From the NCBI GenBank assembly GCA_021029095.1, contig JAJOHG010000013.1:668734-732733 (forward strand): DNA of 64,000 bases. The letters are read 5' to 3'. Under the pieces are notes generated by a model. That model saw only the letters and a program-made list of their open reading frames with translations, did not search any database and was not told the DNA's origin. The translations under genes and the position numbers were made by a program. The DNA comes from Phellopilus nigrolimitatus (lineage: Eukaryota; Basidiomycota; Agaricomycetes; Hymenochaetales; Hymenochaetaceae). This document shows positions 55,655-64,000 of the stretch, piece after piece (within the stretch, counting starts at the first letter, position 1; each line of letters opens with the position of its first letter).

Positions 55655-58600
55655 ATGCTCAACGCCCTGCGCTTGCCGTCGTCAACATCATGCACAACGC
55701 TTTTGTGTTCCCGGTCGCGCCCACTGTTCACTCGTCGTCTGTGTTGCAAGGCTATCTTCCCACCATCGACATCGATTCCATCTAGAGTCTCTACTAGGAA
55801 ACTGAAGGCTCCCGTGACTTCTGCACAGCGTGCTCGTCTGTCCTCAACGTTCTCTCTCTTCCCAGCTTCATCATCGTTTACATCCATGCCATCGCTCACC
55901 CCGCCTCAGTCCCCCCCTGCTTGGAACCACTCCCCCGAAGACGTCCTCCAGCTAGCCAAGAAGACGATCGACCGTGTCAAACAGGTTCTCGACAAGGTCG
56001 CCGCTCTCGACGTCAATGACTGCACTTTCAAATCGGTCTGTTCTCTTCTCGTAATTCTTAGCGTCTCCTCTGTGCTCATTGCACAAGCTCGTTAGGTTTT
56101 TGTTGAACTCTCGAAAACGGAAAGCGATCTGCAGTTGCTTGAGCCTATCTTATTCTACCAGAATGTCTCGACGTCCAAGGAGCTTCGCGATGCGTCGAAT
56201 CAAGCTGAAGTAACTGTTAGGGACTTTCTCGTCGAGGCTGAGATGCGAGTGGACGTATTTAATGCGAAGAAACACGCTGAAGCAAATATTTCCGCCCAAG
56301 GCATCGAGCTAAGTGGCGAGGAGAAGAGGATGGTCGAGAAGATGATTCTCGATGGCAGGCGCGCTGGTTTGGATCTCCCCGAGGAGAAGAGGAAGGCTTT
56401 GACGACGAAGAAGAAGGAACTGTCCCAAATTTGTGTCGAATTCAGTGTGCGTTAACTGTACTATCTTAACTTGATTTGTTTATCCAACTTTCCTATAGAA
56501 AAATTTCAACGAAGAGGCGGTTCGTGGATTTTAAGCCAATATCTGAGGGTTTTTCTTATGAATGTTTAGGGCAAGATCTTTTTTACCGAGGAAGAATTGA
56601 AAGGGGTTCCGACCGATGTCGTATCTGGCTACGAAAAGCAAACAGAGGGATCAGTGGTCACATACGGTATTACGCACAAGACGCCGGACATCTTTCCATT
56701 GGTAAGTAGTTCTCTCCCAGCCGCAATTGTACAGAGTTCCTAAAGCATAGATCCTAGTTCAAATACGCACAAAATCCAGAAACGCGCAGAAAGGCTTTTT
56801 CAAGTTATGAAAGCCGACTTGAAGTGAATGTCCCTCTCCTCAGCAAAGCTCTCGATCTGCGCCGTGAAATTGCGGCTTTGCTTGGTTACGATACATGGGC
56901 CGACTACATCACTGAGGAAAAAATGGCCAAATCCGCGAAAGGCGTGAATACGGTAAATAATGGTGTTTTTTTTAGCGTGAATATCTTATTGTGATTTTTA
57001 TGTGATCCATGAATAGTTCTTAGACGACTTGGAGCAAAAGCTTCGTCCTGTCGGTCTCAAGGATCGTGAAATTCTTCTTGCGATGAAGCAAAAGGAGCAC
57101 AACTCCCTCGGTCTTCCTTTCGATGGCGAATTTTATATTTGGGATTACAGGTACTTCGCGACGTTTTTTCGTTGACCATTCAGACTCATTTAAAAATAAA
57201 AAAAAGATATTACGATCGAAAATTTGTGGAAGAAAATCTATCACTCGACGATTCGCTGGTTAAAGAATACTTTCCCGTGTCGTCCGTTGTCCCTGCCGTC
57301 CTCGGTATCTACCAAAGTCTTCTCGGGGTACGCTTCGAGCCTGTCAAGGCTGAACTTTGGCATCCGGGTTTGTAACCTTCGTCTTTCTTTCTAAACATTT
57401 AGTGACTGTCGTGGTATGTGCATTGTCAGAGGCGGAGCTATTTGCGGTTTGGGAAGCAGATGCAAAGGACGATACTGGGTTTGTCGGCTACTGCTATCTT
57501 GATCTCTTTCCGCGCGGTATGTGTGCGCCTTTGATCTGAAGTTATAAGCTAATATAATTGTACAGAGGCAAAATATTCGCACGCTGCGGTTTGGCCTCTT
57601 GTTCCTGGATTCGACATAGAGAACGGGAAGCGTAATTACCCTGTCGCAGCCATGGTCGCAAATTTAGCTAAGCCTACACCCGAACGGCCCGCTCTCATGC
57701 GACATGACGATGTGGTGACGTTCTTCCATGAAATGGGACACGTTTTTCATGGCTTGCTTAGCAAGACTCGCTTCCCTCGTTTCCATGGAACAAAGTTCGA
57801 CCCCTTTTGCTTTTGGTTTTCCCCTGGTAATAACTAGTTTTTAGCGTCGCTCGAGACTTCGTTGAAGCTCCATCGCAAATGTTGGAGAATTGGTAAGTCG
57901 CCTTTTCTACGATCGTCTTAACTACTTTCTCATTATTTTGCAGGTGCTGGGAACCCAAAGTCCTCGAGCAAATGTCCAAGCATTTCAAGACTGAAAAGCC
58001 GTTACCGGATGATCTCATCGAGAAGATAATTAAAAGGTGCCTACCAGATTGCGTGTCATATTGCAGGATTCTAAAATTCATCTCAGCCGATATGTTAATG
58101 TCGGCCTCTTCTATCTTCGGCAACTCTTTTTTGCCAAGTTTGACATCAAGGTCCATACTGACAAAGGTAAGGGAGATATAGATGTCCGCCTTTGTACGTG
58201 ATCCTGTCTCATTGTTGTTCATCAGTGCCTTGTGATTACACTGCCTTATGGAATGACCTACGGACATCTATTTCTTTGGTAAAGGGGTCTGATAAACCCG
58301 AACCGGGCCAGGGAACATTTGGACACATTACCGGTGGTTATGACGCTGGTTACTACGGGTTTGCACAATCTTATAATTTTATTTTTTCACTTTATTAACC
58401 GAGGCCCACAGTTACACCTATTCTCTAGTATTTGCATCAGACATGTATGCAACTGTTTTCAAGAAAGACCCTCTGGATCCTGCACTTGGGCAGAAATACA
58501 GAAAAGAAATTTTACTACCTGGTGGAAGCCGAGACGAAATTCACTCTTTGGAGGCAAGTATATTCTGTATTCTGTATCATTATCATCTCAAAAAGTCTTT

Positions 58601-58673
58601 TCAGAGTTTCCTTGGCCGTTTACCCAACTCAGATGCCTTCACGAAGGAGTTGTTTGGAGTGTCTTCAGGTTAA
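55655..58673 (+). CDS. PRD1: PRD1/saccharolysin-type M3 oligopeptidase
   Basis: Two in-frame starts are plausible. ATG 55655 gives an Arg/Ser/Leu-rich leader (M-L-N-A-L-R-L-P-S-S), while ATG 55886 starts M-P-S-L-T-P-P directly before the enzyme body. Spliced exons give F-Y-Q-N-V-S-T-S-K-E-L-R-D-A, R-K-A-L-T-T-K-K-K-E-L-S, F-T-E-E-E-L-K-G-V-P and E-N-L-S-L-D-D-S-L-V-K-E-Y-F-P. The zinc site is F-F-H-E-M-G-H-V-F-H-G-L-L (57727-57741 for H-E-M-G-H), followed by R-D-F-V-E-A-P-S-Q-M-L-E-N-W. The end is P-G-G-S-R-D-E-I-H-S-L and F-L-G-R-L-P-N-S-D-A-F, TAA 58671-58673. Such enzymes cleave short peptides in the cytosol and mitochondrial intermembrane space. The F-H-G-T and V-A-R-D-F-V-E-A-P blocks favour thimet/Prd1 over mitochondrial intermediate peptidase. 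At least twelve introns. Confidence 0.88.
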
Positions 58674-59599
58674 TCTAAATTATGATTTTCTGTGCATGAA
58701 TCTAGTGTTCCCATTACTAGTCAGATTGAGATGACATGTGATAAACAATAGTTTGGACTTAGCAAAATCATTTTGATGATGTCACAGCAAGTAAAGTTCA
58801 TGACAGTACTGATTTGAGCAATGTTTATACAGACGGGTGTAGAGTTATAGCTGTTTTCATAACTATGCGGAATCAAAAAATCTCTTGCTGCCTTGCTGTG
58901 ACAAATATACTCGCACAATCCTATCATCTAAGCTTTTGCTGGAGGACTGTAGGCTTTCTACACCCACCTGTACAAAGATGAAGTGAGATGATCCAAGCTT
59001 CGGCATGTGTTTGTTTTTTTCGGAGAAGGCAAAAAGCTTGATGCATTCTGATCTGAACATTCAGCAACCAGATACAGCCTGATCAGGGCACTTGGCACCC
59101 CTAAATAAGGAAAGCAGTTTCCATCTGTGTTGCAAGCCCACTTCCACATTGTCGCACCATCACTGTACACTTACAAAGGGCCAAATAAGATGCCCAGCTG
59201 TGCAAAACCTTTATTTTAGACATATATGAAAGAAATACAATATTTGCAGTTGACTTGAAGTTGAACCAGCTGCTTTCCTCTTCTTTCATATCAGTTGGGC
59301 AATAGACCTGACTACAAAATTTAGGCATGACCATACATCCAATAGAGCCCCAATGCCAATTTCATCCATAATACAATATATTTTGGAGTGACTTGGGCTG
59401 ACAGTGTGCCATGAATAATGACAGACAACATGAATAAGTGCTTGCAATGCTGACAGGAATGAAGAGGATGGACAAAATCTTGACCACATTTTGCAGGTTG
59501 TTATACCATGCAAAACAAACATCTTGTTGCTATCACTGTGAGTATTGGCTCAGAATGCTCCTCTAGCTAGTGAAGTTGTTGTTTTTGTTTCCAAATTGC
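58674..59599. other. AT-rich non-genic tract at the start of the repeat region
   Basis: About 930 bp with no recognisable coding block. Minus-strand frames at 58958-59170, 59101-59334 and 59286-59522 are open in series but belong to three different frames and show no known motif. They could be decayed remains of a transposable-element protein, but I cannot support that. Confidence 0.35.
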
Positions 59600-59648
59600 T
59601 CTTTTTCACACAATAAAGACTCAGTTACCATTTACTGTGTGAAAAAGA
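59600..59648. repeat. 18-bp hairpin next to the Tc1 element
   Basis: TCTTTTTCACACAATAAA (59600-59617) and TTTACTGTGTGAAAAAGA (59631-59648) are inverted copies with one mismatch and a 13-nt loop. It ends 9 bp before the transposon terminus. It may be the end of an older element or part of the insertion target. Confidence 0.6.
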
Positions 59649-59657
59649 CATCTCATA

Positions 59658-59689
59658 CAGTATCTCACATAAGTATTGCAACATGTGAG
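59658..59689 (+). repeat. Left terminal inverted repeat of the Tc1 element
   Basis: Begins CAGTATCTCACATAAGTATT. It pairs with the right end except for a 4-nt GAGT difference next to the tip and two substitutions. Confidence 0.75.
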
Positions 59690-59933
59690 CATCAGGTGAT
59701 CTGATCGTCATAACTCAATGAGTAAACCAAGATCTATGAATTTTTTTGCGCTATGTTGGAGAAAGATATGTTGGAATTGTGTACATGAAAAAGCATGAGT
59801 GATATATGTAGGAATTAGGAAGAAATAACATGAAAGGTTCGAAACGCCTGTTGCAATACTTTTGGAAGTGGCAACTAACATCAACCATCATATTCATAAT
59901 AAAATGAAAAGGGAGACTTACGACAAAAGCAGC

Positions 59934-60950
59934 TTAGTACTTGGTATGGGACCCCTTCACCTCCAGAAGAGCACCAACGCGCCGGGGCAAACTTTTGTAG
60001 AGTTTTGTAATATAGTTAATGTCGATCTTGTACCATTCCTCCTCCAAAACGGCCCATAACTCATCTTTATTTCGAGGCTGGTGCTCACGAGCACGGACCA
60101 TCCAATCGAGGTGGTCCCAGACATGTTCAATAATGTTCATGTCCGGGCTGTTGGGAGGCCAGTCGAGAACATCGATCCTTTTTGATCCGAACCAGCCGGT
60201 AGCAACTTTTGAGGTGTGCTTCGAATCATTGTCCTGCTGAAAATAGATATCCTTCTTCTTTAATTTATGGTCCCTCAGGGTCCCGAGAAGTGACTTGTTA
60301 AGGATTTTGATGTATAGCATCGAGTCCATTGTTCCGTCAATGCGATGAAGCCGGCCGACACCCTGTGCAATGATACAGCCCCAAACCATGACATGCCCAC
60401 CTCCATGCTTGACCACTTTCTTCACGAAACATGGATCATATGCCTCCCAGGGCCTCCTGTAACACCACATGATGCCATCTGACCCAATCAGGTTAAACTT
60501 TGACTCGTCCGAAAACAGCACACTAGCCCAGTTCTCCTCTGTCCAGTCTTTGTGGTCCTTCCCCCATCCCAGCCGCTTCCTCACATGGTTCTCAGTCAGG
60601 AGAGGTTTCGTTCGACGCCTGTACGCATGAAGGCCATATTCTTCAAGTCTCCGACGGATAGTTTGGGCACTGACATTGTGAAAACACTTCCTCTGGACAT
60701 CAGCAGCGGTCATGGCCTCTGTTTTCGCTAGCATTCGGGCAGCAACGCGAGTTTCTTTCTCCTTGAAAATGTGTGGACGGCCAGGCCTATACCCTGTACG
60801 GTAAAAATTATCTGATTCCGAGTAGCTGTGCGATATTCTCGAGACGGTGGAGGGGTCGACATTCACTTGGGTTGCAATGTCACGGACAGTCTTCCCAGCA
60901 GCTCGAAGTATAACGATGCGAGCCTTCTTGGTAGGTGAGGTGTATGCCAT
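59934..60950 (-). CDS. Tc1-type DDE transposase (DD34E), intact
   Basis: The ATG at 60950 (M-A-Y-T-S-P-T-K-K-A-R-I-V) opens a 338-codon frame without introns, a marked contrast to the host genes. The N-terminus has paired helix-turn-helix DNA-binding parts (V-R-D-I-A-T-Q-V-N-V-D-P-S-T-V-S-R-I and V-S-A-Q-T-I-R-R-R-L). The catalytic triad is D in F-S-D-E-S-K-F, D in Q-Q-D-N-D-S-K-H-T, and E in N-I-I-E-H-V-W, with 34 residues between the last two, which defines the Tc1 branch. Tc1 transposases bind the element's inverted repeats and move it by cut-and-paste into TA sites. The frame is open upstream to 61085 but the earlier ATG would extend into non-conserved sequence. No stop or frameshift, so it may be active. 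Confidence 0.93.
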   Translation of the reverse strand: MAYTSPTKKARIVILRAAGKTVRDIATQVNVDPSTVSRISHSYSESDNFYRTGYRPGRPHIFKEKETRVAARMLAKTEAMTAADVQRKCFHNVSAQTIRRRLEEYGLHAYRRRTKPLLTENHVRKRLGWGKDHKDWTEENWASVLFSDESKFNLIGSDGIMWCYRRPWEAYDPCFVKKVVKHGGGHVMVWGCIIAQGVGRLHRIDGTMDSMLYIKILNKSLLGTLRDHKLKKKDIYFQQDNDSKHTSKVATGWFGSKRIDVLDWPPNSPDMNIIEHVWDHLDWMVRAREHQPRNKDELWAVLEEEWYKIDINYITKLYKSLPRRVGALLEVKGSHTKY

Positions 60951-61228
60951 AGGGTGCGCAAGGGGTGTCCTTAGTAGATGGAGGCAAAAAAAATGTTTCG
61001 GAATGCGATAAAAAAATAAAGCAAAGGCGTTTACGTGGCACGTAGTGTCGCTTCCAAAAGTACTGCAACACGCACTTCGGGCCAATTGCTCATTTTCTTC
61101 ACATCAACTGAAGGTCTTGCTTTCAAACTTCATGTAGGTAATCCTGACATACTTTACCATACAATACCTCAAAAACAATTATGATTTTGTGTGTTTTCGT
61201 TGAGCAGGGGTGCGGGAACTGCATTTAG

Positions 61229-61264
61229 GTCACGTGTTGCATTACTTATGTGAGATACTCACTG
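61229..61264 (-). repeat. Right terminal inverted repeat of the Tc1 element
   Basis: Read on the minus strand it starts CAGTGAGTATCTCACATAAG. Its outer few bases (CACTG on the plus strand) are also the first bases of the neighbouring foldback element, so the exact border (61259 or 61264) is ambiguous. Confidence 0.7.
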
Positions 61265-61682
61265 CAGGCATCCACTTAGAATCCCCCCATAATGAGTTGA
61301 TTAGTTGTTTTATTTAATTGTGGCTTTCTCCACACATTATAGTTTAACACTTTTGGTCACTTTTATCCAAATGACTTTCTACCTTTCTTATGCCTTTCTC
61401 CAAATGATATACTTAAACTTTGTTTTCACCTTTGTCCACACAAGAAAGGCTTAACAAAGGCATGTTTTCGTCAAAGCACCCCTTTGATAAGCCTTTTTTG
61501 TGTGGACAAAGGCAAAAAGAAAGTTTAAGTATACTGTGTGGAGAAAGGCTTAAGGAAGTTAAAAATCAATCTGGATAAAAGTGTCCAAAAGTGTTAAACT
61601 ATAGCATGTGAAGAAAGCCACAATTAAATAAAACAACTAATCGACTCACCATGGGAGGATTCTAAGTGGATGCCCGCAGTGA
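61260..61682. repeat. Foldback (MITE-like) element with nearly continuous inverted arms
   Basis: The left end CACTGCAGGCATCCACTTAG and the right end, read in reverse, CACTGCGGGCATCCACTTAG match. The pairing continues inward for most of about 420 bp: TTAGTTGTTTTATTTAATTG, TATAGTTTAACACTTTTGG and CCTTTGTCCACACAA occur in both arms. The centre near 61455-61480 is the only unpaired part. It has no coding capacity, so it must be moved in trans if mobile. Confidence 0.8.
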
Positions 61683-62150
61683 CTGTAATAAAACAACTAT
61701 TTGGCTCACCAGGGGATTGCACCAGGGGTATGGGAGGGGGGGGGGGGGACTGAGTGTATTCCCACAGCCCACAACCTATATAGAGTGAATGAAAGTAAGC
61801 CAAAACAAAACATCAATTTCACTATATCGCGTTTTTGGTTTAAATGGCCTGCCAGATGCATTTTCAGTGGACTCTGCCACAGAAACACGGTTTTTTCTCC
61901 ACAACCCGTCACCAGAAAGCCCTGAAACTTGGTATGCACCCTCTAGGCACCTTCAGCTCGCCTCCTATTTTTTTTGGAGCCGGGGGAGTGCACGGAAAGT
62001 GCTGCAAAAATCAGTGACCTCTGCCCCATGCCCCCATCCTTTGCATACAGGCTGCAGAGACCTTGCATTTGAATTCAGACCAGCCTCATGCACTTCTGCA
62101 ACCAACAATTCAGGGGCAAAACCTGCCCTGCAAATGACTGAAACCTGCAG
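61683..62150. other. Non-genic repeat-flank tract with G13 run
   Basis: Starts with AATAAAACAACTATTTGGCT, a second partial copy of a string from the right arm of the foldback element. A run of 13 G lies at 61736-61748. CACTATATCGCGTTTTTGG at about 61822-61840 recurs near 63938. The rest has no recognisable gene. Confidence 0.5.
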
Positions 62151-63365
62151 CATGCTATGCCGACTTTCTACACTTTACTACAACTTGCTACTCCGACTTT
62201 TTGCACTTTACTACAACTGGCTACTCCGACTTTCTACACTTTACTACAACTGGTTGCTCCGAGTTTGTACAGTTTACTACAGCTTGTTGTTACTCCGAGT
62301 TTGTACACTTTGCTATGCCGGCTTTCTACACTTTACTACAACTCACAACTCCGAACTTTGTACACTTTACTACAACTTTGTTACTCCGAGTTTGTACACT
62401 TCACTACACTTTGCAACTCCGAGTTTGTACACTTTGTTACTCCGAGTTTCTACACTGTACCACAACTTGTTACTCCGAGTCTGTACACTTTACTACAACC
62501 AACTACACAGAGTTTGTACACTTTGCTACTCCGACTTTCTACACTTTACTACTACTTACTACTCCGAAGTTTGTACACTTTCCTACTCCGAATTTGTACA
62601 CTTTGTTACTTCGGGTTTGTACACTCTACTACTCCGAGTTTGTACACTTTGTTACTCCGAGTTTGTACACTTTCTTACACCGGGTTGCTACACTCTACTA
62701 CTTCGAATTTGGTACACTTTGTTACTCCGGGTTTGTACACTCTACTACTCCGAGTTTGTACACTTTCTTACACCGGGTTGGTACACTCTACTACTCCGAA
62801 TTTGTACACTTTGTTACTTCGGGTTTGTACACTCTACTACTCCGAGTTTGTACACTTTCTTACACCGGGTTTGTACACTTCACTACACTTTGCTACTCCG
62901 AGCCTCTACACTTTGTTACTCCGAGTTTGTACACTTTGTTACTTCGAAGTTTGTACACTTTGTTACTCCGGAATTTGTACACTTTACTACAACTCCGAGT
63001 TTGTGCACTTCACTACACTTTGCTACTCCGAGTTTGTACACTTCAGTACACCCCGCTACTACGAGTTTGTACACTCTACTACAACTTACTACTTCGAAGT
63101 TTGTACACTTCACTACGACTTACTACTCCGAAACTTCTACACCCTACTACTCCGAGCTTCTACACTTCACTACGGCTTACTACTTCGAAGTTTGTACGCT
63201 CTACTACACCATACTACTCCGGAGTTTGTACACTTCACTACGACTTGCTACTCCGAGTCTCTACGCTTTTGCGCGCGTTTGCTAGTCCGGGTTTGTACAC
63301 TTTTGTACACTTACTATTAGTGCACTGTTACTCCAAGTTTGTACACTCTCCTACTCCGGCTTGCT
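62150..63365 (+). repeat. Minisatellite of about 23-bp units, open in all three forward frames
   Basis: Degenerate tandem copies of a unit close to TACTCCGAGTTTGTACACTT plus TGT. Parts around 62580-62880 show a higher order of alternating units (TACACCGGG and TACTTCGGG variants). The unit length is 23, so three copies restore frame, and none of the frames of the consensus has a stop. The three overlapping open frames (61789-63285, 62157-63320, 62201-63412) therefore read the same 23-residue repeat. Codon use and the absence of any start context argue against a protein. Confidence 0.85.
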
Positions 63366-63409
63366 CCAGGGAAGGTGCGTTTAGTTCTGGACCAGGGTCT
63401 GAAAGATCT

Positions 63410-63575
63410 TGATTCAGACCGGCCCTAAAGAGGGGGGGACCGGCCCTGAAGGTCAAGGGGGTACTCGCATGCGGATACGCATAAGACCATCCAAGCCGGC
63501 CCTAAAGTAAAGTAAGCCAGAATACGCGCGCGAGACCGTCGGAGCCGGCCCTAAGGTAAAGTAAGGCAGTTGCAT
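63410..63575. repeat. Short GC-rich tandem repeat (CCGGCCCTAA units)
   Basis: CCGGCCCTAAAGTAAAGTAAG (about 63497) and CCGGCCCTAAGGTAAAGTAAG (about 63546) are about 49 bp apart within longer similar units. Shorter GACCGGCCCTAAAG and GACCGGCCCTGAAGG copies lie at about 63418 and 63439. Confidence 0.7.
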
Positions 63576-64000
63576 GCCGCTTTTTTTGAATTTTTTTTTT
63601 CTCCCCCCGCCCCCCACCCCTCCACGGAACCATCCTCTGCCAACCCCACTTGTGCCCATCCTCTGGCACCCTCTCTCTTCCTCCCCGCTCCCCCCACTTC
63701 CCTACCCTGCCCCATAACATGGGGCAAAGCAGGGCGAAGCCAGGGGAGTCTGTCCATTGCGATGCGCAAGTTACTTGAGGGTGTTCACTTTGCGCACTAC
63801 GATGGGCAGAAGGCGAGGGCTGTTGATGCGGCGTGCCCTGCTTGTCCCCAGTGGTCTATCCCTTCATAATAGTGGAAAGGGGAGTTGTTTGGACGTGTTG
63901 TGTCGGGTTGCGCGAGAGGCGTGAATCTAGGTGTCCACTATATCGCGTTTTTGGCCTTGAGAGCGTGGGGAAAGGCGTGTCTCGGGAAAAATTTTGAGGT
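63576..64000. other. Non-genic end of window with pyrimidine-rich tract
   Basis: A T- and C-rich stretch (63579-63700) including long T and C runs, then mixed GC-rich sequence. The ACTATATCGCGTTTTTGG motif is near 63939-63956. A plus-strand open frame to 63869 has no known motif and starts inside the pyrimidine tract. No gene can be supported. Confidence 0.4.

Larger units (their letters stand above)
59658..61264 (-). mobile_element. Tc1/mariner-type DNA transposon, apparently full length
   Basis: About 1.6 kb bounded by terminal inverted repeats. The left end is CAGTATCTCACATAAGT (59658 on). The right end, read inward on the opposite strand, is CAGTGAGTATCTCACATAAG from 61264. The shared part AGTATCTCACATAAGTA continues for about 30 nt with two mismatches. 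A TA flanks the left end (59656-59657); the right flank reads CA, so the expected TA duplication is not intact. A single intact transposase lies inside on the minus strand. CAGTATCTCACA-type termini are known from Tc1-like elements in other eukaryotes. Confidence 0.85.

Noticed and set aside
58958..59522. Degenerate transposon protein on the minus strand
   Set aside because: Three adjacent open frames exist, but no residue pattern of a known transposase, polymerase or integrase could be read.
62150..63365. CRISPR-like array
   Set aside because: The repeats are contiguous and degenerate with no unique spacers, and the genome is eukaryotic.
61789..63412. Large proteins (387-498 residues) in the minisatellite
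   Set aside because: All three forward frames are open for the same reason (a stop-free 23-bp unit), none has a credible start context or unrelated domain, and the composition is pure repeat.
1..64000. tRNA, rRNA or other structured RNA genes
   Set aside because: I scanned by eye for the GGTTCGAATCC-type B box and for rRNA-like strings and found only isolated partial matches. A tRNAscan-SE or Infernal run would be decisive.

Overview
This is a filamentous-fungal nuclear genome window, most likely from an Agaricomycete (Basidiomycota). The evidence is intron-dense genes with about 50-nt GT-AG introns, tight spacing on both strands, conserved eukaryotic housekeeping proteins in their fungal forms, and several protein types typical of mushrooms (DUF4436-like and DUF6697-like proteins, a fungal M64 peptidase, a SIN-type kinase). 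No bacterial, organellar or viral gene was recognised. All calls come from reading the sequence by eye and spliced-frame reconstruction; no database search was run.

Layout, 1-23 kb. The 5' end of a secreted FAD oxidase is cut by the window edge (minus). Then come an M64 metallopeptidase (minus), an L1-domain ribosome-biogenesis protein (minus), an alpha/beta hydrolase (plus), a Ytp1-type membrane protein with two microexons (plus), a large disordered CaaX-box protein (minus), a catalytically incomplete NDP-kinase-like protein (plus), Derlin (minus) and TAM41 (plus) sharing a 147-bp divergent promoter, an unrecognised nuclear-looking protein (plus), ALG6 (minus) and a hotdog thioesterase (minus).

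Layout, 23-58.7 kb. A SepH/Cdc7-type septation kinase (plus), mitochondrial ribosomal uL5m (minus), a coiled-coil/DUF6697-like protein (plus), a DUF4436-like membrane protein (minus), a SMYD-type MYND-SET methyltransferase (minus), and a fusion of an NRPS-type adenylation domain with a multi-pass flavoreductase (minus). These are followed by a mitochondrial-type enoyl-CoA hydratase with an apparent 1-nt frameshift (plus), RAD50 (minus), RPN13 (minus), a SCOC-like short coiled-coil protein (plus), PET127 (plus), a UspA-domain protein (minus) and an M3 oligopeptidase, PRD1 (plus).

Layout, 58.7-64 kb. The gene-dense region ends abruptly in an AT-rich, repeat-rich tract. It holds an apparently intact Tc1/mariner element (DD34E transposase), a roughly 420-bp foldback element abutting it, a 1.2-kb minisatellite of about 23-bp units that leaves all three forward frames open, a short GC-rich tandem repeat, and a motif (TATATCGCGTTTTTGG) that recurs 2.1 kb apart.

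Functional threads are mostly housekeeping: ER quality control and N-glycosylation (Derlin, ALG6), proteasome (RPN13), DNA repair (RAD50), mitochondrial lipid, RNA and translation functions (TAM41, PET127, uL5m), and septation. The features that most deserve follow-up are the adenylation-flavoreductase fusion, the NDK-like protein without its catalytic histidine, the CaaX protein, the microexons, the split hydratase and the repeat block.
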